In this document: positions 46,701 to 59,346 of the stretch, in pieces
Numbering within the stretch: position 1 is the first letter of the stretch
Layout of the letters: the number at the start of each line of letters is the position of its first letter
NCBI RefSeq assembly: GCF_018143015.1
Contig: NC_054749.1
Location: 32,420,911 to 32,484,910, forward strand
DNA from: Lytechinus variegatus
Lineage: Eukaryota; Echinodermata; Echinoidea; Temnopleuroida; Toxopneustidae
Direction of reading: 5' to 3'
Length of the DNA: 64,000 nt
Translations under genes and position numbers: made by a program
Notes under the pieces: generated by a model
What the model was told of the DNA's origin: nothing
Database searches by the model: none
Seen by the model: the letters and a program-made list of their open reading frames with translations, nothing else

Positions 46701-47774
46701 TCGGGGGTATCTGTTGAATTACCATCATAACTTTGAAAGTTTATTGGTCTAGTTCGTTAAACTTAGACATTAGAGTAATCAAGTATCACTGAACATCCTG
46801 TGCGCGTTTCAGGTCACATGACCAAGGTCAAAGGTCAATGAACTTTGGCCGAATTGGGTGTATCTGTTGAATTACCATCATAACTTTGAAAGTTTATGGA
46901 TCTGATTCATGAAACTTGTACATAAGAGTAATCAAGTATCACTGAACATCCTGTTCGAGTTTCAGGTCACATGATCAAGGTCAAAGGTCATTTAGGGTCA
47001 ATGAACTTTGGCTGAATCGGGGGTATCTGTTGAATTACCATCATAACTTTGAAAGTTTATTGGTCTAGTTCGTTAAACTTGGACATTAGAGTAATCAAGT
47101 ATCACTGAACATCCTTTGCGCATTTCAGGTCACATGACCAAGGTCAAAGGTCAATGAACTTTGGCCGAATTGGGTGTATCTGTTGAATAACCATCATATC
47201 TCTGTAAGTTTATTGGTCTAGTTCATAAAAAGTGGACATAAGAGTAACCATGTATCCCTGAACATCTTGTGCGAGTTAGAGTAGTTTTCAAAGTCAGCAC
47301 TGCTGCTATATTGAACTGCATGATGCAGGTGAGACGGCCAGAGGCATTTCACTTGTTATTTAATCTAGGTTCTCATCACGTACTGTGCCAAGACAGTGGA
47401 TCAAATAAAGATTGTTGGTGTAAGGAGTACTGTAGTACAATACAGGATAGCAAAACTGTATGTCAACATCCAACAAAAACAGCATTGCCTTGTCTAATTC
47501 TTTCCTTGTGATGTTTCACTAAGCTAATCAGTATACCTAACTTTTTGGGGTGACATTTTTTTAAAAAATGATTCAATTCATGGAAAAGTGTTTGGTAATA
47601 CGGTCAAATTTCAGAACAGCTGAGCATTGCTGTACACCCCTAATAGTTGTACTCACATTTTTATTCTCTGGACCACATTTTTAAATTACAGAAATTATGT
47701 TTCATACTGTTTTCTTTTCTCACAGATACGGGTATGCTGAAGAGATCAAGACGCTGTATTCACTCGTCGATTAA
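40768..47774 (+). CDS. apn1: Endonuclease IV-family AP endonuclease (APN1/Nfo), 576 aa, 7 coding exons
   Basis: Coding exons: 40768-41689, 42025-42321, 42810-42905, 44457-44588, 44805-44909, 45918-46047, 47726-47774; all AG/GT, phases agree, 1731 nt. The catalytic (beta/alpha)8 domain spans about residues 298-576. All nine zinc ligands of bacterial Nfo are present by motif: H365 (PHGSY), H405 (NFHPG), E441 (VIEN), D475 and H478 (CLDTCH), H512 (HLND), D525 and H527 (LDRH), E557 (LETP). Family role: cuts DNA 5' of abasic sites and cleans 3' blocks in base-excision repair. The first ~297 residues are a Lys/Glu/Ser-rich, probably disordered extension with nuclear-signal-like KRQRRTK and KKGRKRGG. 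The start is the first ATG after the acceptor at 40755. Mammals lack this family. Confidence 0.95.
43300..44390. mobile_element. TTAAAGGTCAAGTCCACC-family element in an APN1 intron, split by a nested element
   Basis: Left arm 43300-43419 (AAAGGACAAGTCAACCCAAA), right part 44186-44390 (ending GGATGGATTTGACCTTTAAA). The insert at 43420-44185 interrupts it. It lies in the intron between 42905 and 44457. Confidence 0.8.
43420..44185. mobile_element. TIR element, CCCTATCTAGGCCGGGG family (766 bp)
   Basis: Ends CCCTATCTAGGCCGGGG and CCCCGGCCTAGATAGGG are a perfect 17-bp inverted pair, followed on both sides by GGCCTCSSAGGCCCCCCC. The GC-rich rims (including GGCGCGATCGCGCGGTCGAC) enclose an AT-rich middle. 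No transposase. It inserted into the older long-TIR element, with at most a 2-bp (TT) duplication. Confidence 0.82.
46099..47359. mobile_element. Tandem-repeat transposon with GGTCAAAGGTCA units, copy 2, in the last APN1 intron
   Basis: Nearly identical in order and sequence to 33043-34158 but with one additional unit pair. It carries six AAGGTCAAAGGTCA sites (about 46307, 46499, 46661, 46823, 46978, 47138). Ends GTCTCACCTGC and GCAGGTGAGAC again. The high similarity to copy 1 suggests recent spread. Confidence 0.85.
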
Positions 47775-49232
47775 ACGGAGCCCAAATGTTGGCTGAAAAT
47801 TATGGTATGTTTGTTAGACTTCCAAATATATCCTAATGTTCCATAAACTGCATAATACTCTATAACCTGCATTACAACGTACTTCATTTGAAGCATGAAC
47901 TGAATTATTAGGGAGCTATCAAACTAGCATGGGGGGCTGATAGTCATGTAATACTGTAAAATGATCTTTCATGGAGTTTGGGAAGGTTTGGTCTGCCATT
48001 GTAGTCTAGAAGTTGATTTTTCCACTGAAACAGTATTATCACAACCTTAAAGGGGGTATCCAACTTTTTAATCTTTTAATGAAGGCAGTAAATGAGAGAA
48101 ACATACAAATAAAGATCAGAAAAATCTTTCAAGGCATAAAACAGTTCTGTATTAAATTATAAATGATGACATTGCTACTAAATGTAAGTTGCCCAGACAT
48201 TGTTCTGCATGAATGTTTAGTACTACAATAATCCACCATTCTTTTAGAGAAAGAAGGAAACATTTTACCTTTGTATCAAACAAATATTCTTTAAGACACA
48301 ATTATATTTTCTTCGTTCATCATGAACCATTTATAATTTACAATGTATGCAATGTATAGTAAAAGCAACTTACAAATTATGTCACAAAAATATAAGTGCA
48401 AATAATCACCACTGTTGTCTTAATGAATTTTCCTCAAATGTTCATTGATGTTTCTATCATTTTAGTGCTTGTTTCAGAACAACCTTCATTTATGTCAGAT
48501 TTTCCTTTTAATCTTGATGCCAAAGCAAAGTACTATGCAAGTATGTATTTTAAGTGTCAGTTGCAATTGTGAAAAATTATCTGTGGCGTGGGCACTGTAA
48601 CACATAGCTTAGGAGTTAATGGTAGAACAATTTTGTACAATTTAATTGTAATAATCACAATGTAAAATCAGTTGTAACAATCGATTGTACGATCAGTCAT
48701 TAAAAGCTTTTTGTTAAGGGACCCCGGGCATGTTTGACCTCAAGGTGTTTAATCCGAGTATAATCTTCATTGAGAATGTAATTCTTAGTACAATGACATA
48801 GAAATCTAATTGCCAATAGCAAGTTTCGCATATTATTGGTCGTCCATTCTGACCTAGATATTTGAGTATCACATTTATTTTTACAACATGACATAATACT
48901 GAGCTAAATGCTTTGTAGTTGGTGCAAATGATATACTTGCAAAGCATGATACACCAAGCATATATTTCACTAGTAGTGTGCAAAAAAGGAAATTTCAATT
49001 AGCAACATAGGGTTGTGCAAAGCAAAGGTGCTCAAGTAGGCTGAGCTGTCTCACCGATTTCTTGTCAGTGAGTGTTTTGAATTGGAGGCTATCGGGCATT
49101 GTCCAGTATCAAGTGTCCTTTTTTAACGTTTTTTGTCGTTTTTGGCTTCTCACAATTTCAGTTATGAAACGCATACCGGTAGCTTGTGTTTTGATCCAGT
49201 GTAACTAAGGCATGAGAAGGTTTTCATTTTTA
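47775..49232. other. APN1 3' UTR and intergenic; candidate AATAAA at 48108-48113
   Basis: The first good polyadenylation hexamer after the stop codon is AATAAA at 48108 (about 335 nt downstream). Nothing else is recognised up to the next transposon. Confidence 0.35.
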
Positions 49233-50042
49233 GGTGCAGCTTTTCCAGCGGCGGCGCCGTCAACATCAAATCTTAAACTGAAGGTTAAGTTTGTGAAATG
49301 TCACTGTAACTTCGAAAGTATATGGACTTAGTTCATAAAACTTGGACAATAAATTATTACTGAACATCCTGCCTGAATTTCAGATCACATGACCAAGGTC
49401 AAAGGTCATTCAGGGTCAATGAACTTTGGCCATGTTGGGGTATTTGTTGATTTCCATCATACCTTTGAGAGTTTATGGAACTTGGACAAAAGATTCCTCA
49501 AGTATCAGTGAACATCCTTTGAGTTTCAGGTCACATGACCTAAGTCAAGGGTCATTTAGGATCAATGAACTTAGATTATGTTGGGGAAATCAAAACAAAA
49601 TCTTAACCAAGGTTAATTTTTTTAAATGTCATAACTGAAAGTATATGGATCTAGTTCATGAAACTTGGACATAAGAGTAATTAAGCATCAGTGAACAACC
49701 TGCATGAGTTTCAGGTCACATGACCACTTCAGGTCAATGAACTTTAGCCATGTTTGGGGTATTTGTTGAATTGTGATCATTACTTTGAAATTTTATGGAC
49801 CTAGTTCATGAAATGTGGACTTAAGGGTAATCAGGTATCACTGATTGTCTTGCTCAAGTCTTTGGTCTCACAATCAAGGTCAAATGTCATTTAGGGTCAA
49901 TGAACATAGTATTTGATCATAGTATATAAATGGTGTTTTTTGTGAATAATTCTTTTATAGTACCGGTAGTTTTCAAAGCCAGCACTGCTGCTATATTGAA
50001 TTGCGTGATGCACTTGAGACTGCCAGAGGCGCTCCACTTGTA
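49233..50042. mobile_element. Tandem-repeat transposon with GGTCAAAGGTCA units, copy 3 (old, diverged)
   Basis: Begins near GTGCAGCTTTTCCAGCGGCG and ends TGAGACTGCCAGAGGCGCTC plus CACTTGTAT, matching copies 1 and 2. Its units have drifted: one intact AAGGTCAAAGGTCA (about 49395), others altered (AAGTCAAGGGTCA, AAGGTCAAATGTCA). Confidence 0.75.
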
Positions 50043-50899
50043 TTACTTAATTCATGCCAAAGAAAGTATTCTAACAATCATTGCATGATCAGGTTTAGAC
50101 TGTCTATGTTTTTGTAAAGGTTACATGCTTTCACTGCCATGTCAAAATGGCATTGACTCTGAATGATAGAAGCATTTACAGAAAATTTATTTTTGTGAAA
50201 AGTATGTTATGTTATTGTTCAAAAACTTATTTTCCTGAAAGTTGTTAGTTTTGTGTTGATATGTTATTTCATGAATATATAAACGTTTTCAAGCTTCTTG
50301 ATCAGTTACAAAGTGACTGGCTTGAGAAATCCACAGGAATGGATGAAAGCTTGCCCATTAAGGTTGGTTGAAGCTTAAAAACTATTTATCATCCCCATTT
50401 GATGAAAGTTTTCTATATTAGAGTTGTACCTTGTTTACTTAATGGTTACATGTGAAAGAAATTATTTTGTTGGGTTAGTTTTTGTGTGCTTTCAGATAAC
50501 CTAATGCCATTTAAAGTGCCAAAGAAGAAATAGAAAACATCTCTTATGTATTAAGTGTAATGAATGTTTTTTTTTGCTGTAAATTTTATGAAGGAGTAGA
50601 AATGTAGCATAATATGATATTCTTCTATTATGTAGGCAGGTTTTGTGATTTATTCAAGTTTTGGAAGCATTTGTGATGACTCAGTTGTACACCAATACAC
50701 AACAATGATGAGTATTTTCTAAAGCCTCTGTTCATGTTTAGAATCACACAAAATTGCAGTTCTCTTTATTTGATAGCTGAAAGAAATTTTAGGGGCATTT
50801 AAAGACCTTCATTTCTATGTCTAAAGAAATATATTGTATCTACTTTTCAGAAATACAGAGTATATTACTTTCCTTAGAGTCAAGTTTATCATCTATGAC
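50043..50899. other. Intergenic, nothing recognised
   Basis: AT-rich sequence without coding or repeat signals. Confidence 0.4.
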
Positions 50900-51321
50900 A
50901 CTGTTCTCACTACCTTCCTAAAACAAGTTTACTGGAAACTAGTTTAGTAGAAACCAGTTTAACGTGTAGTGAATATGGTTGAAGTGATCTTCCGAACTGG
51001 TTCAGAAAACCACCTCGCGGTGTAGTTTTCAAAAGATCTCTTTGCCTCATTAAACTGGTTTTAGCGTGAGGACACAACTGTTCTTCGCACATTTTGAGCG
51101 CGCTACTCCTCATAACAGGTGTAGAATGCCTACGTTGCGGTTTCGATTTTCGTGTGAACTTGTCACCCCACTGAGAGCGTTTCCATAGCAACAAGATCGT
51201 GGAGTGATTTTGAAAACCACTTTCATGTGATCAAGTGGGAACACTAGCAAAGCGATCTTCCAAACTGGTTTCCTGAATCGGTTTCCACTAAACTGGTTTT
51301 AGAAAGAGTAATGAGAATGGC
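50900..51321. mobile_element. TIR element rich in AAACTGGTTT motifs
   Basis: Left CTGTTCTCACTACCTTCCTA and the reverse complement of the right end CCATTCTCATTACTCTTTCT agree, and both arms carry AAACYAGTTTANTRGAAACC and GATCTTCCRAACTGGTT in inverted order. About 420 bp, noncoding. Confidence 0.7.
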
Positions 51322-51424
51322 CTATATTGAACATAGATTATACAAGTCTTTACGTGTCTACCCATCTAAAATCCTTTGAATTAATCAAACTCTTGATTTT
51401 CATGATTGACTAAACTTTGTGACA

Positions 51425-51613
51425 CAGGGCCCCATTTCATAAAAAGTTGATATGACAGCAGCTCTTTTTTTTTTATATGATGATAGCAACTCTTAATGGA
51501 GTGTTAACTACCATGACAACAGTGAATATTCTTCTTCCTGATTGGCTCTTCAAATAAAAGTTGACATTCCGGCAAGAGTTGTCTTTACATCATCTTTTCA
51601 TGAAATCAGGCCC
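51425..51613. mobile_element. Degenerate hairpin MITE, CAGGGCCCCATTTCAT type
   Basis: CAGGGCCCCATTTCATAAAA at the left against TTTTCATGAAATCAGGCCCTG at the right, with AACTCTT/AAGAGTT inside. Imperfect, so older than the other hairpins here. Confidence 0.6.
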
Positions 51614-53774
51614 TGATGACTACTTTGGTGACTTATTGTGGTGTTTGAACTGGTTGGTCATTCTTATGTAACTTTTCTATTTTACAACTGAACTATTTTT
51701 TTGGTAATTATGACCATTTTTATACTATTATCAATGACGGATCGATGATCACTTAAATAATGAATCTAGTCATCATGTATTATAATTCAATATAGATGTA
51801 TTCAGAACATTTATTGTACAATAATAACAACATTGATAATAATTATACCACGGATTGTATGACATAATAGAAATTTGCGTACAATTTTCGAAGAGCAATT
51901 TGGGACGGACTCTCTGGAATACATTAATGCAATTTTCATCTTCACTCATTTTATCATGTAAGAACCTGAGCATTCCCCTAGGTATAATACATGTCACTTT
52001 TCCACCTAATCTATAACAGAGATTTCTCCTAACCATCTCGTGTAACTTATAGTCATAAATACATAAGGTGCCTTATAAACATACATTTTTCAAGCTGCTT
52101 TTTCAGAATTATCAGTATTATCTGTACAGTTATAATGTATTTGTGTTTGATACCATTTTCAAAATGGTAGTAACGCATTGTGTTCTTTTCCCCATGGTGT
52201 TGAAAGATTAAATGTTAAACTTGTATTTCTATGAGAACTGCATGTTTGTTAGACAGCTGAACAAGAAAATCAAGAGTTCAAATAAAAGTTATTGTTTTGT
52301 ATATCTGTTGTCTTCATTCACTTCATGTGGGTGTACTCTCTTGTGAGTTTGTTTATCCCAATAAAAATAGTCTTGAGGTTCATATAATGGCAATTCCATA
52401 AACGATGAACCTTTTATTAGGTTGTTGGACATAAATGATTTATAGAATTGCCTGTATATACCCGTGGACTGCATAAGATCGAAGAATGTGCAGATGAGAA
52501 GTAAAAATAAACCTGACTCAGAAATATTAGAATCCTAGCGGTAAAAAAAAGGCCTCTACAGAGGAAATTGTTGCATGAGGATAGCATACAGTAAAAAGGA
52601 AAGCAAGTGAATGAAAGAGAATGAGATGGAAATAAAATAGAAGCAACAGAACAAAATTTTAAATCAAATTATAATCATGTCTAGTTACAATGGTGGTGTA
52701 TTGAGGAGAGAGAATGCATTCGTATAGATTAAGAAATGAAAAGATGGGAGGGGCTCCAAATAAAGATTCAGAAGGGGGCAAATCTACAGATATAGCAATA
52801 AGTTGAAACAAACCATGACCAAATATTTGAACGAAATGTATATGATTTCCATCAGCAATATATGTTACAAAACTATAGGGGAAAGTAATTAAAAAAGGAT
52901 ATTCAAAGTCTTTTAGCATCTTCAAAGGCAGTTTTTTTTTTCAATTTCCAATCACAATGTCTATCATCTCTGTCTCTGTGTTAATAGAAGATACATTATT
53001 ACTGCCAATCTCTAAACAGCAACTTCTTAAAATCCCAAACTTTGTGGAGTTAAGGGTGTATTGTATGAAGAGCTCAGTTCCAAAAGCTACCCATAATTAT
53101 GAAAATTAGATTACACATAAACTTCCTTAAGTCAACCTTCCATAAATCGAAAAACAACTATATGGACAATATTATGCAAAATATTATGTCTGATATACAT
53201 CTTGTTGGCCAAATTTCTGCCAAGTCAAACAGATGTCTTTGGTCCCTAGATATGACATAGGCAAAGTTAACTGCATTGATTACATGTATTCGGGAAGCAA
53301 ACTGTCTTTGAAGGAAGGTTTCACTTCTATTATGAGAGCAATCAAGATGCATTATCTGATATCAGTCTTCTATTGACAAATTTGGTCAACAAATGCATTT
53401 TACCAACATAGATGGATGTATTGCATCTGGGAATTGGGGTCTTCATATATGAGGACAAAACCCTACTTAGTTTCGAACACCGGCCATCCATGTGTTGTCA
53501 TTGCAACAGATTTTCTCTCAAATCATCTCAATACTGACTTCTCAGGATCTTCTCCTTGGACACATTGTTGATCTACAAATGTATATCAGGATACAGCACT
53601 GTTTTAAAACATCTATCATCTTTGGGCAATCAATTAAACCAGGTCCTCCAAAAATCATCCAGAGACAATTTAGTCCCTTTACAATCTCTTAACTCTGGAA
53701 GCTTTACATGTATGTGCCGCTTGGTGGACTGTACATCAGGATACAATTAACTCACTTTCAACATTGACTGTCTT
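51614..53774. other. Intergenic between the convergent APN1 and CCDC166 genes
   Basis: AT-rich, no coding exon found. Several AATAAA/TTTATT words occur. Open frames of 60-90 codons have no recognisable domain. Confidence 0.4.
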
Positions 53775-53780
53775 TTTATT
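53775..53780 (-). promoter_or_regulatory. Candidate polyadenylation signal of CCDC166
   Basis: AATAAA on the minus strand, 66 nt past the stop codon at 53846. Confidence 0.5.
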
Positions 53781-53845
53781 GTCACTGGAACCAAGTTCTT
53801 CTATATCACCGCACGGCAATTCTCTCTTCAGGATATCTTCAGAAA

Positions 53846-56800
53846 CTACCTGGAAGCTGTCTTCTCTGGGGTTTCCTCACCATCCAGCATCCCAAAGGAT
53901 TTCAGAACCTTGTGCTGCCTGGTACCTTTCAGTCTCTTGAGATCAGCTGCATACTGCTGCTCCCGTATCAGGTCCCGCTGCTGCTTCTCCAGTTCTTCCT
54001 TGTGGCTATGTAGTGCCCTCGATCTGTGGATCAAGTTCAGGAGCTCATGGCGGAGCTTGCGGTTTTCCTCCTTGATCTTGGTGGTGTGTTCGCCTAAGCA
54101 ATGCATTGCCTCCTGCAAATATAAATGTTAACGATATGGCAATGTTCACTGCATTCCTCTTTCAAGTGCCTTCAAGGTGAATTAACCTTAATTCATTTAC
54201 ATTTGCAATGCAAGCATGAGCAAAGAGTTTTTTTCTCTGTGTGCAAAATAACCCCCATAACAAGTTTTTAGGGCTTTATTTACACTTTTGGCCCCTAAAC
54301 AAGATGTTGCCAAAATATGACCTCGGGGGAAAAAGCTTTGGAAAAATATATCCTAAATACGTTGGACCCGCGATTGAACATTGATCGATCTTTCAAAATG
54401 ACTCTTTTTCTTTAAAATCAGTGTTTTTGATACCTTTAACGAGTCCACGCGTGGACTGCGTCCAAATCTGAAAAACACCCCTTTAAATGTGTTTTTTGGC
54501 CACGTGTGTGTACAGCAATATATTTGACTGTTCTCCCCCCCCCCTGGCATATTTCCCATATAATCTTGCAAAATAAATGCATGATATATTTACCTTATTT
54601 GCTTGTCTGGCAACTTCTTGGATTCTAGCCTCTGAGTCAGCCTGGAAGTGTTTTTTCTCGGTAAGGAACTGGGTCTTTAGTTTTTGGATGGTTTCTGTAT
54701 GCTGCCCTCGCATCTTCAATACTTCTTTCTCCAATTCTCTTATCTTATTCACCTGCTCCTGTTGTAATTTCTGGAATCAATAATAATATCAAAGAAGGGT
54801 AACGTATGGCCACTTGACCTTTTGCCTGCTCGAATCAGATGGTTCTTGCCCAAAGCTTCAAGAGAAACCAAAGGTTCGATAATTATAATGGTAATAGTCA
54901 ATGTACATGAATGCTTTTGAATATAACAAACAAAATAATCAGACTTCACTTTTCAACAAGAGGACCTTAATTAATCTTTATGTAACTCTTCACATGTATC
55001 TTGAGGGACCATGTGATCCTGTACTACTTAAAAGCCTGATTGGGCTGGAATGGAATAAAATACCAGTTATCAGTCTTCATATATACAGTGTACATGTAGC
55101 TCTCTGATATACCATCATTACATTAAGTTCAAATTTGTTTGACTGAAGGACCTTCATTTAGAAAATTCAAAACATTATTGAGAGAGGGCACTAAATCTGA
55201 TAACAATAGAACGATAATTTTTACAAATCAATTGGTGAAAAATATATTCAAATATTCTTTTTAAGACTTGAATGTTATGATAACCCAATATGATTCATAA
55301 TGTTGGATCTTCACTAAAAGTTTTGGTTGGCTTTAATGATGATAATTGTCATCTATGAAATGTTCAAGTCTTCACACCACATTACACAATGTGTTCATGA
55401 CTTTCTGAAGTGTGCACTTTACAAAGAGGATAAGTTTCAATTGATAAATTTATTACAAATCTTACACACAGCATTAATAGATACTTAAATATGATTTTCT
55501 GAAGGAATCTGGAGACAGAAGTTAGATGTCTACCTTGAAATCATCCAAATCTTCTAATTCCTTTCTTGTCTTTGCTAATTCTGCTTCTCTCGCCATTAGA
55601 ACATCCTGTAAATCTGAAAGAGTAAACATAGACATATAGGTATAAATTAGTTTTCATGAGGTTCAGCTTAATCTGGTTTAACACATCAAATTGGCAACAG
55701 TCATTGAGTTTTTGTTTATATTATATATTTTGACAAATAAAAAATATGGCTATACATGTAACATCAATCAAAATGTGTTGATAATAGAAATTTAAAACAA
55801 GTTGCCAATATGCATTCTTAAAAAAAGGTGTGATTTTCATTCCATTGCAAATACCATATACAAAACCAAAGTATTTTTGCATGCAATAGCATATACTTTT
55901 AGGCTGAGCCCAAAACTCATCACTATATTACAAATTTATTGGAACGACACGAAACAACCATGACTTCATGTAAAAAGATATGTAAAAAGGACTAAGTACA
56001 AAAAATTGGAACATGATATCATCAGCCCAACTAATATAATGATAAGACATGACCGTGTGTATTATGACTGTGTTTACAAAATATTGCTAAACTATAGAAT
56101 TGAATAACTATGTGATTAGATTTTGATTAATTTTTCAGCATATTGCTCTATGAGTTTTACTTTTTATTTTTAGACATAATTTTCAGCTCACAGTACCACT
56201 TTAAATGATAAATCAAAGTTTCAAAAGAAATCTTACCTTGTTTCTTCTCTTCAAATACTTTCAGCATCTTCTCTTTTTCTTCCTGAATATTTCTGATTTC
56301 TTGCTGGTTTTGATCACTCAGAGTTACAATAGTAGACTGGCGCTTGTGAGCCTTCTTAGCCATGTATGACATGTACTCGTGCTGCATGATTCAATAAAGA
56401 CTCAAATTAATCATTAAAATTTGCTGTAGACATAAATTATACAGTGTATAAATTTTAGCTGTAACATACATTGTAATCGCATAACCTGTTTTATGTTTTG
56501 ATCTTACATGTACTTCATTTTAAATTACAAGTAAATGCTGAGAGGAGTGATCACAGGGGTTTATCGTCTAAACACTCATGTCATAGTATATTTGTAATGA
56601 TAAATATAGTCATGAATAAATATATAGATAGACAGATAAGGAAACAGATGAAGAAACAAATATCCATAACAGAATACATGAAATAAGTAAATAACTAGTT
56701 ATAAATAAATTAGATTGAATTGAATTCATACTCACACTCTCAATCCTAGTTTGTTGTGCTTCTTGTTGTAACCATTCATTTTCCCTCCGGCTTTACCTCA

Positions 56801-59250
56801 TTAAGGATAATTTTGATTTGTTTCATACGTAACTCTAATATGTAAATGTATTTCATATGATTAGATGGGCCAAAATATCTGTAAAATAAATGCTTTATTA
56901 GCTTTATTTTTGAGTTCTGTAATTTAATAATAATACCATTTGAACAAATAAAAAACCACACAAAAGACATAAAAAGCTAACACCCATACAGAAAAGTGAG
57001 AAGACCCATTCTATAAATAATTAAATCATCATCAAATTATAACGCTTTTCTAAAAGACAATTTCATAAACTTAAAAAAGCAATATAACATACTAATGACA
57101 AATTAAAAATGAAAGGATGTTGATTTTAAGGAAGGTAAATTTAATGTGATTGTTCCATACAATATTATCAATGGTCAATGCAAGGCTTATAATACGTGTA
57201 AATAATCCTAGGCAACCGAGACCAAGTACTTGGATCAAGTTGCAGGTAAAACACATAATTTCTCCAACAATAGTAATGTCTGATACCCAATGCAAGCAGT
57301 GAAAAGGATACAGTTCTTCAACTTTTTTCTTCAGGCTGGCAAGTTCATCGGTCAGCGTCTCTAATCTGAATAAAAAGAGAATACAAAATAAAAGAAATGT
57401 AAAATTTTCACAAAAACTAGAAAGGAATATATGAAAAGTTTGGCAGACCAAAGGCAGTAAAACTTAAACACAGCACAAATTTAGACTTGGGTCTGTCTGG
57501 ATGACTGTAACCTGTACAAGACTAGATGGGGAGCAGTCCACCCTGGAATCCAGTACGGCTTTTTATCTAAGTAAATGAATGATAGAAATGAAGGTTTGGC
57601 AAAAATCCCTAAAAAATAAGTAATAGATTTTAAAGTTTCAGTTTCATGATGCAAGCAGTCTCCCTGTAAAAGGTTTGTGTAATGAGTATATCTTTAATGT
57701 TAGATATCTACCTACCATTTTTTCAGAGAATTGAAAATAAAAATCTACGTGTTCAAGGAAACTGTTTTCATGGAAAAAACTTCATCATCATATACATACA
57801 TGTAGATCTAATCATGACCCAACATGTATGGCCCTAAATCTGAACAATTTTGCTACAAAAGTAACATACACACAGTAGTAAGTAATAGGTGGGGAATGCC
57901 TGCATCAGGCAACCAAAATTCATGCTTCTCCATTTGCACTGATAATATAAAGTATAGATGCTCACAGCTACTGTACACTGCGAGGGAACAAAATGTGCAG
58001 AATATTCTGTAGTTAAAACATAGTCCTTGGCTTTAGCAACAGCAACTTTTTATTTAAAACTCTCCTATCAAGTATTGTACCTCTGTCTAATGTTAATTTT
58101 GACTAACGTTAAACTTATGACATACTATCATTAAACCTATGATTACATTGTAGCTAATATGAATCTTTAGATGTGTTTGCCACATGACCCCCCCCCAAAA
58201 AAAATTGCCAAACCACTTTGAACTAGAGTTAGACTTGAGACAGCAGACTAGTCTCCCTACTTAAAAGTGAACTTAAATTCAGATACTCGATCTGTACGGG
58301 GACTCAATGGCCATATGTTTATATATAAAGTTCGGATAAACCAGGAAAGTGGAAGTTGAGTGACAGCCGAAGTAAGTCACTGTTTTTTCCCCTTTAAATG
58401 TATTTTTCCGTTTTGGTGCATTTCAGGCCAAAACAGAATAATAATCTTTATTTTGGTACAGTTCTTTTTATATATTTTTATGAAATAAAGACAAAAATCG
58501 ATGAGCCCCGTTGGGGGGATTTTGCATTGCTGCTACCCCCCTAATGGTTGCTGCACAATAGCAAGCCGTCTGTGTACGAGGGGCATAAAAACAAAATGTT
58601 AAAAAACTCCTTGAAACAGACTGCTGTCAGCTGTCTACATCAAAATCAGCAACAACAGTATAGGCCTACACAATAACATTTCTCCTGATGCCCACTCGAC
58701 ATTAAAATACTAACTTTAGTACTACTACTAGACTAACCAGTAACCCATTTCTTGCGAGGTCCAGCTTGAAAAGTAGATGTAAATGGGAATGCGAAAGCAA
58801 CCTATTTATAATTTAAGCGATGATTCACCCAGGCCAGGGTCAGGAGCTCCAGCCTGCAAAGCGGGCTGGAGCTCGTCAGGATTCTGTGTCACGATAGACC
58901 TTCATCCCTATATAATCGAGGTATCGGTAAGTGCATAATTTATATTTTCCCCTTTTATTGGAGTGCTATTGCGACCCTATTCTACCCCATTTTGGAGAGT
59001 AACCATGTCTGCACGGACGAGTCCCTGGTTACCCATGTCTTTGATGGGATGCTGTCGGCCAAATGCACCGTACGGTACCGTACCACAACTCGGTCCAGCC
59101 GCGCTGCCGAACAATTTTCAGTTCACGAACTTACTCGTTCTTCAAAAGCAATTCTTTCTCTGTTGGTTCTGGCGGCTCAACTGGTCCACTCTCTCCTTCT
59201 TGTTTCTTTGCCTTCCCTTTTCCTTTCCCCTTTCCCTTTTTTGGAGGCAT
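53846..59250 (-). CDS. CCDC166: CCDC166-like coiled-coil protein (DUF4515 type), 297 aa, 7 exons
   Basis: Exons, reading leftward: 59250-59135, 57365-57312, 56790-56736, 56381-56237, 55613-55534, 54770-54594, 54112-53846. All AG/GT with matching phases; 894 nt total. The protein opens with a Lys/Gly-rich tail (MPPKKGKGKG), then is one long coiled coil: RRENEWLQQEAQQTR, HEYMSYMAKKAHKRQ, IRELEKEVLKMRGQHTE, HFQADSEARIQEVARQA, KIKEENRKLRHELLNLI. The order matches what I recall of human CCDC166 (basic MAPKKK start, ENRLYASYV, IRALERELLHMRVEHT, NGRLRQELLLLL). The vertebrate C-terminal Ser-rich tail is missing. The function is not well known; relatives with this domain are cilium or sperm proteins, and the promoter X-box fits that. 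BBOF1 and CCDC121 relatives are less likely. Confidence 0.88.
57366..59134. other. Intron 1 of CCDC166; contains a short perfect hairpin at 58848-58878
   Basis: No coding signal. GAGCTCCAGCC...GGCTGGAGCTC (11-bp arms, 8-base loop) lies at about 58848-58878. A G-run and C-run near 58190 and 58505 are not otherwise explained. Confidence 0.45.
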
Positions 59251-59332
59251 GCTGCACCAACTTTCTAGTTTAATACTTTGAATCTTTACTAGAGTCTAGA
59301 CTTTAGTCAAAAGTCCCACTCCCAGCGTCGCC

Positions 59333-59346
59333 GTTGTTTAGGAAAC
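59333..59346. promoter_or_regulatory. RFX X-box consensus site
   Basis: GTTGTTTAGGAAAC fits RYYNYY-N2-RRNRAC at every position. It lies 83 nt before the CCDC166 start codon, the usual distance for RFX control of ciliary genes. One chance match in 300 bp is not negligible, but placement and gene type agree. Confidence 0.6.

Noticed and set aside
58963-59281. Three overlapping plus-strand frames near 59.1 kb
   Set aside because: They overlap the antisense of CCDC166 exon 1, which has a matching protein start and donor.
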